From an uncultured Spirochaetaceae bacterium (GTDB lineage: Bacteria > Spirochaetota > Spirochaetia > Sphaerochaetales > Sphaerochaetaceae), in contig CALXQU010000001.1 of assembly GCA_944390725.1 (NCBI GenBank), positions 1 to 64,000 of the forward strand: a stretch of DNA of 64,000 nt, given 5' to 3'. The position numbers and the translations under genes were made by a program. How positions within the stretch are numbered: position 1 is the stretch's first letter; each line of letters begins with the position of its first letter. The notes beneath the pieces are model-generated. The model did no database searches. It was not told the origin of the DNA and saw only the letters and a list, made by a program, of their open reading frames with translations. Positions 17,437 to 26,299 of the stretch are shown piece by piece.

Positions 17437-18129
17437 CTATCTATCGCGTATGGAAGCCTGCCCGACATGGGGCGCCAGTATCGAGAGGTACCGTTCCATA
17501 TCCTCCTGCGCCGGGGTCGAGAACACGGGGTCGATTATGTCGCCGCTATCGCTGTAGGCCTGCAGGAAATAGCGGGGGGCACCCTCCACGAGCCTGGCTA
17601 TATCCCTGAACGAATCATCGTCATGGAGCTCCGCCATGACAGTCGTCCTGAACTCGAAATCGACATGGCCCTCCAGGAGGAAGGCGATGGATTCCAGCAC
17701 CGGCGCCGGGTCGAAGCCCTCGATGCCTACGGTGGCACCATAGCGCGGAACCGAGTTCTTTATATCCATGGCGACATAGTCGAAGAGCCCTTCCCTGACA
17801 GCCTCCTTCAGCACATCAGGCCTGTAGCCGTTCGTATCGAGCTTGGTCCTGAAGCCAAGGCTGCGTATCCTCTCCGCGTACTGCAGCAGGTCCTTCTGCA
17901 GCGTGGGCTCACCGCCAGTCAGGACGACGCCCTCGATCATCTTCCGCCGCTTGGCAAGGTAGCCGAATATCTCCTCATCGGGAATCCGTGGCTCCGTATC
18001 CGGATGGAGGACAAGCGCCGCATTCTGGCAGAACGGGCAGCGGAAGTTGCATCCGCCTGAGAAGAGGATCGCCGCCACAAGTCCGGGGAAATCGACCAGC
18101 GTCATCTTCTGCATACCGTGTATGACCAT
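17437..18129 (-). CDS. nrdG: Anaerobic RNR activating radical-SAM enzyme
   Basis: A 230-residue radical-SAM activase that installs the glycyl radical on NrdD. The cluster motif CNFRCPFC is at residues 27-34 after DFPGLVAAILFSGG, followed by the SAM-binding GGEPTLQ and the KLDTNGYRP segment. This is the NrdG2-type layout. It starts at 18129, overlapping the end of the upstream GNAT gene by a base, and ends 266 bases before nrdD. The NrdR boxes lie after it, so its own expression is driven from the GNAT side. Confidence 0.92.
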   Translation of the reverse strand: MVIHGMQKMTLVDFPGLVAAILFSGGCNFRCPFCQNAALVLHPDTEPRIPDEEIFGYLAKRRKMIEGVVLTGGEPTLQKDLLQYAERIRSLGFRTKLDTNGYRPDVLKEAVREGLFDYVAMDIKNSVPRYGATVGIEGFDPAPVLESIAFLLEGHVDFEFRTTVMAELHDDDSFRDIARLVEGAPRYFLQAYSDSGDIIDPVFSTPAQEDMERYLSILAPHVGQASIRDR

Positions 18130-18602
18130 CAGAGCGCCTCCTTATCATAGGCGACACGCTCGGTGCCGTCCGCGATCGTGATGATGCCGCAGCGCCTGAA
18201 TCCCCTTTCCGTAAGGGCCCTGTCCATCACGATGTTCTTCCTGTGGGTATCTATGCGTATATAGCCTATCTGGGAGAAGGCGAAGCCCAGCGCCTTGTCG
18301 AGGATGCCATGCGACCCCGGAGCCGCGGCGATGCGGTGGATGACGCCATAGGGCCTTTCTGAGCTCCAGCTTCCGTCGATCACGCGGTAGGTCGGGTCAT
18401 CTGCAGCCATGAAGAAGAAGACGCCTTCCATGTCACCGATGACATAGAGCCCGCCCGCTATGATATCCTTCTCCAGCATGGCTGGCTGCGGATAGCCGTT
18501 TATCCACTGCTCATCGTTGCCATACGAGCGCATGAAGCCGCGTGCCGCATCATATACCTGCATAATCCTGGGAAGGTCCCCTTCCACCGCTTTCCTGATC
18601 AT
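18129..18602 (-). CDS. GNAT-family N-acetyltransferase
   Basis: A 157-residue GNAT protein: IRKAVEGDLPRIMQVYDAAR at the start, and the acetyl-CoA region VIHRIAAAPGSHGILDKALGFAF, a variant of the usual Q/RxxGxG/A loop. Substrate unknown. It is cotranscribed with nrdG (1-base overlap), which may be fortuitous. A TAGATT -10 lies only 6 bases before the ATG. Confidence 0.8.
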   Translation of the reverse strand: MIRKAVEGDLPRIMQVYDAARGFMRSYGNDEQWINGYPQPAMLEKDIIAGGLYVIGDMEGVFFFMAADDPTYRVIDGSWSSERPYGVIHRIAAAPGSHGILDKALGFAFSQIGYIRIDTHRKNIVMDRALTERGFRRCGIITIADGTERVAYDKEAL

Positions 18603-18608
18603 ACAAGC

Positions 18609-18617
18609 AATCTAGCA
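18609..18617 (-). promoter_or_regulatory. Extended -10 next to the start codon of the GNAT gene
   Basis: Minus-strand TGCTAGATT ends 6 bases before the ATG at 18602, and TTCCCA lies 17 bases further upstream. Transcription would begin at or next to the ATG, so the message may be leaderless. Confidence 0.45.
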
Positions 18618-18648
18618 CAAGGAGATGCCGCTGGGAAGGATTGCGCCG

Positions 18649-18682
18649 TAAAAATAAGAAGCCGGGACGCAATGCCCGGCTT
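18649..18682 (-). terminator. Intrinsic terminator of the oadB operon
   Basis: On the minus strand AAGCCGGG pairs with CCCGGCTT (8 bp, 8-base loop) and is followed by TCTTATTTTTA. It lies 30 bases after the small membrane protein gene. Confidence 0.8.
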
Positions 18683-18711
18683 GCTTCTGAAGAGGCCATC
18701 AGGCCCCGCTG

Positions 18712-18831
18712 TTATTTATCCTTCTTTCCCGTGATCTTGTTGAGGACGACGAGCGCGACGAAGAGGATACCGAGAGCGCAGGCCAGAAGGCCCCAGCTCG
18801 AGAATGCGATTACGAATACATTAGGTTCCAT
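18712..18831 (-). CDS. 39-residue membrane protein, OadG-like
   Basis: A short open frame with AAGGAG eight bases before the ATG at 18831. It has one hydrophobic helix (about residues 5-30, ending GILFVALVVLNKI) and a lysine-rich tail (GKKDK). It starts 13 bases after the oadB stop and precedes the operon terminator. OadG/gamma subunits of Na+-pumping decarboxylases have one N-terminal helix, so this may be a minimal gamma subunit that assembles OadB. At 39 residues it lacks the usual periplasmic or zinc-binding tail, so a distinct microprotein is possible. Confidence 0.7.
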   Translation of the reverse strand: MEPNVFVIAFSSWGLLACALGILFVALVVLNKITGKKDK

Positions 18832-18843
18832 ATCCAAGACTCC

Positions 18844-19944
18844 TTAGCCGAATATCGGGAGCAGCTCCGAGAGGAGGAGACCGCCGGCGAGAACAGATGC
18901 GATCTGGCCAGAGACATTGGCGCCAAGGGCGAACGGAAGGAGATGGTTCTGCTTGTTCGCCTCGATGCCGACCTTCTGGACAACGCGCGAGGACATCGGG
19001 AATGCCGAGATGCCTGCGCCTCCGATAAGCGGATTGATCTTCTTATCCCTAGGCAGGAATATGTTGATTATCTTCAGGAAGATGACGCCGCAGGCCGTAT
19101 CGAAGATGAATGCGACAAGGCCGAAGGCCATGATCATCAGCGTAGCCGGGGTAAGCAGCGCTTCTGCGGACATCATCGGGGAGATGGCCAGGCCGAGCAC
19201 CAGCGTGATAAGCGGCGAGAGCATGTCCTGGGCTGCGCGCGAAAGGGAGTCGATGACACCGCACTCGCGGATGAGGTTACCGAACATGAGCATGCCGACG
19301 AGGGCTGCCGAATCCGGTGCGAGGATACCGCAGACGATGGTCGTCACGATCGGGAAGACGATCCTCGTCGTCTTCGACACCGATGCAGCTGAATAGTGCA
19401 TCTGGATCGCCCTTTCCTTCTTCGTCGTGGTCGCCTTGAGGACGACTGGCTGGATCATCGGGACGAGCGCCATGTAGCAGTATGCCACTACGAGGATGGC
19501 AGCCACGTAATTCGAATTCAGCCTCTGGGAGACGAGGATGGCAGTCGGGCCATCAGCTGCGCCGATGATGCCGATCGAGGCAGCATCGTTGAGCGGGAAG
19601 CCAAGGAGGGATGCGATGATCATCGAGATGAAGATACCGCCCTGGCCTGCCGCGCCGATGAAGATCAGCCACGGCTTGGAGATAAGCGGGCCGAAGTCGA
19701 TCATCGCGCCGATGCCGATGAAAAGCAGAAGCGGGAAGGCCTCTGCGCTCTCGATTCCGACTGAATAGAGCCACTGGAGGATCGCATGCTCCTCAAGCAT
19801 GACCGAACCAGGGAGATTGACGAGTATAGCGCCGAATCCCATCGGAAGAAGAAGCGTAGGCTCCATCTCCTTGCGGATGGCAAGATAGATAAGCAGCAAG
19901 CCAACCGCGATCATTATCACTTGGTTAACCAATTCGGTGTTCAT
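18844..19944 (-). CDS. oadB: Na+-transporting carboxylate decarboxylase beta subunit
   Basis: A 366-residue polytopic membrane protein that couples decarboxylation of a biotin-bound carboxyl group to Na+ export. Family segments include LLIYLAIRKEMEPTLLLPMG near the N-terminus, then GAMIDFGPLISKP, GIIGAADGPTAILVSQ and GNLIRECGV. I place the start at the ATG at 19944, which aligns with known OadB N-termini; no Shine-Dalgarno is visible there. The alpha (carboxyltransferase) and biotin subunits are not in the window, so the acid (oxaloacetate, methylmalonyl-CoA or glutaconyl-CoA) is undetermined. Confidence 0.9.
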   Translation of the reverse strand: MNTELVNQVIMIAVGLLLIYLAIRKEMEPTLLLPMGFGAILVNLPGSVMLEEHAILQWLYSVGIESAEAFPLLLFIGIGAMIDFGPLISKPWLIFIGAAGQGGIFISMIIASLLGFPLNDAASIGIIGAADGPTAILVSQRLNSNYVAAILVVAYCYMALVPMIQPVVLKATTTKKERAIQMHYSAASVSKTTRIVFPIVTTIVCGILAPDSAALVGMLMFGNLIRECGVIDSLSRAAQDMLSPLITLVLGLAISPMMSAEALLTPATLMIMAFGLVAFIFDTACGVIFLKIINIFLPRDKKINPLIGGAGISAFPMSSRVVQKVGIEANKQNHLLPFALGANVSGQIASVLAGGLLLSELLPIFG

Positions 19945-19951
19945 ACGTGCG

Positions 19952-19957
19952 ATTCTA
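19952..19957 (-). promoter_or_regulatory. -10-like hexamer adjacent to the oadB start
   Basis: Minus-strand TAGAAT, seven bases before the ATG, with no Shine-Dalgarno in between. A leaderless oadB message is possible. The -35 region is poor. Confidence 0.35.
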
Positions 19958-20014
19958 AACAATAGAGGGGAAAGATTCCATAGCGTCTCCGCGGTATGGG
20001 GGAAAAGATTTTCC

Positions 20015-20043
20015 TTGACCGCTTTAGTAAACCGATTTAGCAT
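20015..20043 (+). promoter_or_regulatory. Promoter with LacI-family operator in the spacer
   Basis: -35 TTGACC (20015-20020), 17-base spacer, -10 TAGCAT (20038-20043). The spacer contains TAAACCGATTTA (20028-20039), which fits the LacI/GalR-family operator pattern with a central CG and A/T flanks. It lies 96 bases before the LacI-type gene, so that protein probably represses its own operon with malQ. Confidence 0.6.
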
Positions 20044-20138
20044 TTGCTTACCGGAGGACAGGGATGGAAAGAGGGATGCGCCTCCTGCCTCGCAGGCCAG
20101 GAACGCGCCATGGACGGCGGACCGCGAAGGGATGAGGA

Positions 20139-21149
20139 TTGGGAAAGAGGGCGACGATACAGGATATAGCTGAGAAGGCAGGATACTCGAAGACCGCGGT
20201 ATCATTCGCGTTCAATGCTCCCGGAAGAATCTCCGCAGAGGCACGCGAAAGGATACTGAGCGTCGCCAGGGAGCTGGATTACGCACCGGATCCGATGGCC
20301 AGGAACTTCTCGAAGGGGAAGCATATGGCCATCGGCTTCCTGCTTCCGCAGGATGCGGGCAAGGCGCTTGGCAATCCCTACACGCAGACGATGATAATGG
20401 GCATAGCCTCCGTCTGCCAGGACCATGGCTACGTGCTTTCGATCATCCCTCCCCTGCGCTCCTCGGTACCGGAAGCGGTACGCAATGCCCCTGTGGACGG
20501 CCTCATAGCCATGGGGCTCTACATAGGCAGGGGCATCAGGGATGCGCTCAGGAGGCGCGGCCTCCCCATCATCTCCATCGATGGGTCGGAGGATGACGGG
20601 TTCCCATCGGTCGGCATCGATGACGAGGCAGCCGCATATATGCAGATGGAAGCTGCCATCAGCAATGGCCATAGGGACATCGCGGTGATATCGCTGCCGG
20701 AAGCGGCATACGGCAGCAGCGGGACAGGCATAGTACAGAAGAGGAAGCAGGGATACATCAGGGCCCTCGCCCAGGCAGGCATCGGCTGGGACAACGTGAT
20801 GAAGGTGCAGTCCCCTGCCTCTTACCAGGGCGGCATGGAGGCGGCAGAGTCGATCATCGCCTCGCACGTCCCCAGCTGCATAGCGGCCATGGCGGACATC
20901 TCCGCGCTTGGGGCCATCGCGGCGCTGTCGCGGAACGGCCTCTCGGTCCCTGGCGATGTCTCCGTAATCGGCTTCGACGGCATAGAGGCCCCGGGACAGC
21001 AGCTGGCCACTATAGTGCAGAGCGCCGAGGAGAAAGGAAGGGAGAGCGCATCGATGCTCTTCTCCATCATAGACGGCAGGGAGGTGGCTCCTCCGGCGAG
21101 GAACATCGGATTCGCCTTCCGCCAGGGAGAGACGCTCAGGAGGGTCTGA
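20139..21149 (+). CDS. LacI/GalR-family transcriptional repressor
   Basis: A 336-residue regulator: N-terminal helix-turn-helix (ATIQDIAEKAGYSKTAVSFAFN, hinge to about residue 60) and a periplasmic-binding-like sugar-sensing domain (VSVIGFDGIEAPGQQLATI is typical). The start is a TTG with AAGG upstream, matching family N-termini. It overlaps malQ by one base (ATGA), so the likely signal is an alpha-glucan sugar such as maltose. The effector is inferred from context. Confidence 0.87.
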   Translation: MGKRATIQDIAEKAGYSKTAVSFAFNAPGRISAEARERILSVARELDYAPDPMARNFSKGKHMAIGFLLPQDAGKALGNPYTQTMIMGIASVCQDHGYVLSIIPPLRSSVPEAVRNAPVDGLIAMGLYIGRGIRDALRRRGLPIISIDGSEDDGFPSVGIDDEAAAYMQMEAAISNGHRDIAVISLPEAAYGSSGTGIVQKRKQGYIRALAQAGIGWDNVMKVQSPASYQGGMEAAESIIASHVPSCIAAMADISALGAIAALSRNGLSVPGDVSVIGFDGIEAPGQQLATIVQSAEEKGRESASMLFSIIDGREVAPPARNIGFAFRQGETLRRV

Positions 21150-22696
21150 TGGATATCGAAGGGAAGAGGGAAGCCGGGATACTGATGCATATCACATCGC
21201 TGCCGACGGATTACGGCATCGGCGACCTGGGACCGGCCGCATATGAGTTCGCGCACCAGCTGAAAAGCGCAGGCGCGACGCTCTGGCAGGTGCTGCCGCT
21301 GGGCCCTACCGGATACGGCAACAGCCCCTATGCGCAGAGAAGCTCCTTCGCAGGCAATGAACTGCTCATATCCCCTGCCCTCCTGCGGATCGAGGGGCTC
21401 CTTGATGACAGGGACCTGATGGACGTGCCTGCCTTCCCCAGCGACCGTGTCGATTTCCAGGCTGTCGAGAAATGGAAATGGCCCTTGCTGAGGAAGGCTG
21501 CCGCGAAGGCACTGAAGAAGGTGGGGATCCGCCGCGAGATTGAGGCATTCCGCGCCAGGGAGAGCTACTGGATCGAGGACTATGCCCTCTTCATGGCGCT
21601 CTATGATAGCTACTGCGATGCCAGATGGCATACGGTCTGGGACGGGAATGAGGGCAGAAGGGACCCGCAGGCGCTTGAGGATGCGAGGAAGAGGCATCGC
21701 CGGGATATCGAGGCATACATCGCCTTGCAGTATCTCTTCGACAGCCAGATGAGGGCGCTGAGGGAGCATACGCGCTCGCTCGGCATCAGGATCATCGGCG
21801 ACATCCCCATCTTCGCCGGGGCCGACAGCGCGGATACCTGGTCCCATCTCGAGCTGTTCAAGACAGATGCCGACGGCCATTACAGCGCTGTGTCAGGCGT
21901 CCCTCCTGACTGCTTCTCGCCCCATGGGCAGCTCTGGGGCAATCCGGTCTATGACTGGAAGGCGCATGAGAGGACCGGCTTCAGGTGGTGGAAGGAGAGG
22001 ATGAGGAGGACGCTCGGGATGGCCGACATCGTACGACTCGACCACTTCAGGGGCCTTGATGCCTACTTCGAGATCAAGGCAGGGGCGAGGACGGCAGAGC
22101 ACGGCAGGTGGAGGAAGAGCCCCGGGAAGAAGCTCCTTGCGGCCCTGAAGGAGGAGTTCGGATCCGTTCCCATCATCGCCGAGGACCTCGGATGGATCAC
22201 AGACAGCGTCAGGAAGCTGAGGGACTCGTTCTCGCTTCCCGGCATGAAGATCGCCCAGGATGGCTTCAGCAGGGATGCGAAGGGATACCTCAACACCTAT
22301 GATGACTTCCTCCCCCACAACTACACGCGCCAGTTCGTCGCCTACCCCGGCACCCATGACAACCATACGGCGAAAGGCTGGTTCCTCTCCCTGCCGGATA
22401 TCGGGAGGCATATCGTGCGCGAGTATCTCTCCTCCCCTGATGACGATATCGTCTGGGGGCTGATACGCGCGATCATGATGAGCAATGCAGATACCGCCAT
22501 CTTCCCCATGCAGGACGTGCTGGAGCTCGGCGATGAGGCGAGGATGAACTGCCCATCCACATGCAGCAGCAGCAACTGGACATGGAGGATGGGGAAAGGC
22601 GCCTTCAATGCGTACAGGATCTCGCGCTTCGCCTTCCTGGCAAGGATCTCAGGGCGCAACGGCCTCACGGCCAGGGAATACGGCAGGGGAAGCTGA
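21149..22696 (+). CDS. malQ: 4-alpha-glucanotransferase (amylomaltase)
   Basis: A 515-residue GH77 enzyme that transfers alpha-1,4-glucan chains between maltodextrins in the cytoplasm. N-terminal TSLPTDYGIGDLGPAAYEF is diagnostic. Catalytic residues are visible: nucleophile D298 (VRLDHFRG), acid/base E345 (IIAEDLG) and D404 (GTHDNHT). The length is standard for bacterial MalQ. It is translationally coupled to the LacI-type gene and ends one base before the convergent MFS gene. Confidence 0.95.
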   Translation: MDIEGKREAGILMHITSLPTDYGIGDLGPAAYEFAHQLKSAGATLWQVLPLGPTGYGNSPYAQRSSFAGNELLISPALLRIEGLLDDRDLMDVPAFPSDRVDFQAVEKWKWPLLRKAAAKALKKVGIRREIEAFRARESYWIEDYALFMALYDSYCDARWHTVWDGNEGRRDPQALEDARKRHRRDIEAYIALQYLFDSQMRALREHTRSLGIRIIGDIPIFAGADSADTWSHLELFKTDADGHYSAVSGVPPDCFSPHGQLWGNPVYDWKAHERTGFRWWKERMRRTLGMADIVRLDHFRGLDAYFEIKAGARTAEHGRWRKSPGKKLLAALKEEFGSVPIIAEDLGWITDSVRKLRDSFSLPGMKIAQDGFSRDAKGYLNTYDDFLPHNYTRQFVAYPGTHDNHTAKGWFLSLPDIGRHIVREYLSSPDDDIVWGLIRAIMMSNADTAIFPMQDVLELGDEARMNCPSTCSSSNWTWRMGKGAFNAYRISRFAFLARISGRNGLTAREYGRGS

Positions 22697-23860
22697 TCAG
22701 CGCCTGGCGGCCTTCACCACCTGCAACACGACCATCACCACGATGGGCACCGCGATAAGCGAGAAGCCCGTGGCGACGCCTGCCGCATCGGCAACGCTTC
22801 CGATGATGACGGGCATGACGATCGCGCCCACGGTTGCCGTCCCTATGCAGATACCGGTCGCGACGGTGGAGTTGTTGTAGTTCCTGTCCATCGTGGAGAG
22901 CGTCGTCGGATAGATGCCGCTCATGGCCAGACCTGTGCCGATGACGCCTATGACCTTGAGGGCCATGGAAGGCGCGGCTATCAGCAGCAGGAACGAGGCG
23001 AGCATCATGATGCCGAGGATGAGGATCAGGCGGGGCTTGTCCACCCTGGCGGATATCGCGGCACAGACAAGCCTGCCAGCCAGGATCATGATCCAGAGCA
23101 GCGACTGCATGGCCGTGGAGAAGCCGGCACCGGCATCAAGCGAGGCGAAATAGGTGACAAGCCAGCCCATCAGCGAGGCCTCGCCGCAGAGGTAGAAGAA
23201 CATGATGAAGGTATTGACCCAGAAGGTGAAGGAGCATGGGAACTCCTCCTTCCTGCGGTCCTTGCCGGACCTTCCCGAGGAAAGCGATGAGAAGACGACC
23301 AGCACGAGGGCAAGTGCCATCAGCGCCGCTATCACGAGAGGCTCGGCACGCCAGCCTGACGACGAGAGCGCGATGACCATGAAAGGCGCGATGAAGGCAC
23401 CGACGGCGAACGTGGCATGGAGGAGGTTGAGGCCTGCTCCCTTGTTGGCCATGCTCTCCCCTACGACGACATTCGTGATATTCGACATCGTGCCGCGCCC
23501 GATCCCTGTCAGCGCGAAGGCGCAGAAGAGGATGAGGGGATTGCCTGTAAGGGTGATCAGGGCGAGGCCTATGACGATGCCTGAGCCGAGGAGCACGGTA
23601 TTCTGCTTGCGCCCTATCGCATACGGCAGGATCCCCGAGATGAAGAGCGCGGCCAGATTGCCGATCTGATGGGCGGACAGCAATGCCCCCCTCACCGTCT
23701 GGGAGAGCCCATGCTCATCCCCGAGGAACGGGAGGATGACGCCGAGCACGGTGCTCATCATCCCTGAAACGAAGAACAGGAAGTATATCCTGACGAGAAG
23801 CCCGGCATCCTCCTTCCTCACCCCGAGGAAGGAAGCCGGACCTGCAGATTGTCTTTCCAT
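22697..23860 (-). CDS. MFS permease
   Basis: A 387-residue, twelve-helix major facilitator protein. The loop after helix 2 reads YAIGRKQNT in place of the usual GRRxGRR. It resembles the FucP/sugar-type and YfkF-type groups, but the substrate cannot be called. Its final helices end VVMVVLQVVKAARR. The ribosome-binding site is poor. It lies downstream of the Gfo/Idh/MocA gene on the same strand and converges with malQ. Confidence 0.82.
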   Translation of the reverse strand: MERQSAGPASFLGVRKEDAGLLVRIYFLFFVSGMMSTVLGVILPFLGDEHGLSQTVRGALLSAHQIGNLAALFISGILPYAIGRKQNTVLLGSGIVIGLALITLTGNPLILFCAFALTGIGRGTMSNITNVVVGESMANKGAGLNLLHATFAVGAFIAPFMVIALSSSGWRAEPLVIAALMALALVLVVFSSLSSGRSGKDRRKEEFPCSFTFWVNTFIMFFYLCGEASLMGWLVTYFASLDAGAGFSTAMQSLLWIMILAGRLVCAAISARVDKPRLILILGIMMLASFLLLIAAPSMALKVIGVIGTGLAMSGIYPTTLSTMDRNYNNSTVATGICIGTATVGAIVMPVIIGSVADAAGVATGFSLIAVPIVVMVVLQVVKAARR

Positions 23861-23865
23861 AGCAA

Positions 23866-23889
23866 AGCCCCAGCTGTAAAGCCAGGGCT
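23866..23889 (-). terminator. Hairpin between oxidoreductase and MFS genes
   Basis: AGCCCCAGCT and AGCCAGGGCT (10-bp stem with two G-U pairs, 4-base loop) followed on the minus strand by TTTGC. It may end the oxidoreductase message or fold over the MFS translation start six bases away. Confidence 0.4.
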
Positions 23890-23896
23890 GATGATA

Positions 23897-24880
23897 TCAC
23901 AGCGTGATTTCCGAGCCAAGCTTGATTCCCCAGATATCCCTGAGGGAATCCATCACCTTCATGACCCTGACTGTCTCTGCCCATGGCATCGAAGGCGGCT
24001 CGAGAAGGCCCTTCGCAAGGCAGTCGGCGCATTCGCGGATCTCGTACTCATAGCCGTTGACCTCATGCTCTATCGTCTCGCACGAGAGCTCCTGCGGCTT
24101 CTTCTCGCCATCATAGACTGTTATCTTCTCAGGATTGTTGATGTTCTCGATGACGATGACGCCCTCGGTACCGTAGATGATGCCCCTCCTGTCGGTATTC
24201 GTCTCGGTATCGCTGGAGACGGAAGCCATCGTGCCGTCCTGGAATGCGAGGGAGACGGAATTCCTCGCATCGACGCCGTCCTTGATGTTGGCAAGCCCGG
24301 AAATCGAGGCAAGCTGGGAATGAGCGAACATCATGGCGAAGTTCAGGGCGTATACGCCTACGTCAAGGAGCGCGCCGCCTGCGAGCTTCGGGTCCTGTAT
24401 CCTCTTCTTATGCGCGATCTTGTAGCCGAGGTTGGCGCTTATGGAGACTACCCTGCCGATCTTCCCGGACGCGATGATCTCATCTATCTTCCTGCGCGAC
24501 GGCATATAGCGGGTCCAGATGGCCTCGGCGACGAAGACGTTCCTTGCCTTGGCTGCCGCGAAGACCTCCTCGGCCTCTGCAGCATTGACGCAGAATGCCT
24601 TCTCGCAGAGGATGGCCTTGCCATGGCTGATGGCCTCCAGCATCTCCTGCTTATGATGGCTATGCGGAACCGCGATATACACGAGGTCGACATCACTGTC
24701 CTGATAGAGCTCCTGGTATGAGCCGTATGCCCTCTCTATGCCGAAGCGGGAAGCGAACTCCCTGGCCTTCTCAAGGTCCCTGCTTGCTGCGGCGATAAGC
24801 TGGATATCGCCGCCCATCCTCACCATCGTATCGGCCAGAGTCGCGGCGATATTGCCGCATCCGATAATGCCTATCTTCAT
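23897..24880 (-). CDS. Gfo/Idh/MocA-family NAD(P)-dependent oxidoreductase
   Basis: A 327-residue sugar or polyol dehydrogenase. The Rossmann motif IGIIGCGNIA is at the N-terminus, then the ILCEKAF segment (EKP-like motif with catalytic lysine) and the C-terminal GGALLDVGVYALNFA typical of dihydrodiol/glucose-fructose oxidoreductase relatives. The start is the ATG at 24880 with GGAGG ten bases upstream. It is divergent from a small membrane protein with only 47 bases between. Substrate unknown. Confidence 0.88.
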   Translation of the reverse strand: MKIGIIGCGNIAATLADTMVRMGGDIQLIAAASRDLEKAREFASRFGIERAYGSYQELYQDSDVDLVYIAVPHSHHKQEMLEAISHGKAILCEKAFCVNAAEAEEVFAAAKARNVFVAEAIWTRYMPSRRKIDEIIASGKIGRVVSISANLGYKIAHKKRIQDPKLAGGALLDVGVYALNFAMMFAHSQLASISGLANIKDGVDARNSVSLAFQDGTMASVSSDTETNTDRRGIIYGTEGVIVIENINNPEKITVYDGEKKPQELSCETIEHEVNGYEYEIRECADCLAKGLLEPPSMPWAETVRVMKVMDSLRDIWGIKLGSEITL

Positions 24881-24927
24881 TTGTCTTATTCCTCCATTGG
24901 TCTTATTATACATTTGCAGGAGGAAAT

Positions 24928-25254
24928 ATGGCATTCATTTCATTGATTCTCATCATCCTTATGATCGCCCTTGTGGTGGCGATGATTGTCGTATATATAA
25001 TGCTCGCGAACAAGGTCGCCAAGGAAGCGAGGAACAGGGGCGAGAGCTACGGCTTCTACCTCTTTGCCGGCATATTCCTGTCCCCGCTGCTTACGGCGAT
25101 CGTGCTGCAGGTGACTGCCGACAAGACGAGGAAGAGGGTCGCTGACGAGCTTGCGACAATCTCCCAGAACGTCTATGCATCCGCAGAGCTCCTGAAGGAC
25201 CTCAAGGCGCTGAAGGAAGCCGAGAAGGAAGGCAAGGCTCCCGAAGGGAACTGA
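24928..25254 (+). CDS. Small two-helix membrane protein of unknown function
   Basis: A 108-residue protein with strong AGGAGG six bases before the ATG. The first membrane helix spans about residues 3-27 (very I/L/V-rich), the second about 45-62 (FYLFAGIFLSPLLTAIVL); a charged helical tail (residues 65-108) follows. I do not recognise a family. It is monocistronic, followed by a terminator, and shares a divergent promoter region with the oxidoreductase gene. Confidence 0.75.
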   Translation: MAFISLILIILMIALVVAMIVVYIMLANKVAKEARNRGESYGFYLFAGIFLSPLLTAIVLQVTADKTRKRVADELATISQNVYASAELLKDLKALKEAEKEGKAPEGN

Positions 25255-25266
25255 CAGGAAACCACT

Positions 25267-25298
25267 AAGGGCACCGATGATGGCATGAAGGTGCCCTT
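25267..25298 (+). terminator. Intrinsic terminator after the small membrane protein
   Basis: AAGGGCACC pairs with GGTGCCCTT (9 bp, 14-base loop), 12 bases after the stop codon. Only a short T run follows. Confidence 0.65.
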
Positions 25299-25352
25299 TG
25301 CTGGCTATATGGCCGCATCATCAGGCAGCCAGGGGATATCAGGCAGGGAATC

Positions 25353-26186
25353 ATGCTGGCCTGGCCTCCCCGCATAACGGGTGCCTGCAGTCCGCAGCGT
25401 CAATACCGAGATGCTTTCCCCTGCTGGGATATCAGGCGGCTGATAGCCGAGGATGAGCAGGAGAACCGGGAAAGGGCACAGTACGGAGAGCAGACCCTAA
25501 AGACTCTCTCAAAAAGACTTACGGCAGAGATCGGCAGTGGATTCTCAATGACTAATCTTTCTTTCATGAGGAGGTTTTACCTTGCATATCCAAAATTTCA
25601 GACGGTGTCTGAAAAATCGAGCTGGTCACACTACTGTGAGCTTCTCACTATCTCCGATGATAATAAGCGCTGCTTCTATGAGAAGGAATGCATTGCTTCA
25701 AAGTGGTCTGTCAGAGAATTGAAAAGGCAGCTTGATTCATCGCTGCATGGGCCTCTCCTTCTCTCCCGCGGAAAGGAGAATAAGGAAGAAGCGAAGCGGC
25801 CTGCGGAGAAAGGACAGGAGATAGAGAGGCCTGAGGATATCCTCAAATACCCTTATGCATTCGGGTTCGTGGGGCTGCCTGAGGGCAAGCCTGCGATGGA
25901 AGCTGACCTTGAGGATGCCCTGGCCAGCCATATCGAGAAGTTCCTCCTGGAGCTTGGCAAGGGATCCATGTCCGTCGGAAGGCAGCAGAGGATAACATCC
26001 GATAATGAGCATTGCTATGCTGATATGGTCTTCTACGGCAAGATCCTCAGGGCCTATGTGATAATCGGGCTAAAGACAAGGAAGCTTTTGCCTGCTGCTG
26101 CCGGACAGCTTAATATCTATCCCGATTGCTGCAAGGCTGAAGCCAATGATGCCGATGACAATGACCCTATCGGCATCATCCTCTAA
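25353..26186 (+). pseudogene. Decayed DUF1016/PDDEXK nuclease gene (YhcG type)
   Basis: A 277-codon frame similar to DUF1016 proteins. The N-terminal DUF1016 part is clear from about residue 25 (CWDIRRLIAEDEQ..., then GFSMTNLSFMRRFYLAYP, SSWSHYCELL and KWSVRELKRQL), and a PDDEXK part starts near residue 185 (ASHIEKFLLELGKGSMSVGRQQRIT). Three signs of decay: the expected residues before WDI (RSVNTEMLS) are in the neighbouring frame around 25395-25420, implying a frameshift; the catalytic ELK reads GLK at residue 239 (one base, GAG to GGG); and a stop cuts the protein right after DPIGIIL, where intact relatives continue. Base composition is lower in GC than the neighbours. Confidence 0.75.
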
Positions 26187-26299
26187 GCCAAGATCGGATA
26201 TGTGGGGAGTGCGGTAAGCAAATCCGATTTCCGCACGATCCGCTCCAGCCGCTTCATTCCTTTATCGGACAGCTTTCCATAGTTCAGCTTATGAGCCGC
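26187..26299 (-). other. Coding-like remnant after the MFS gene
   Basis: On the minus strand an open frame continues past the MFS stop, encoding a peptide with the segment LNYGKLSDKGMKRLERIVRK, but no start codon or ribosome site. It may be the tail of a lost gene. I cannot assign a family. Confidence 0.2.

Noticed and set aside
25353-26186. Functional anti-phage or repair nuclease (DUF1016)
   Set aside because: Frameshift near the N-terminus, catalytic ELK changed to GLK and an early stop show that it is not intact.
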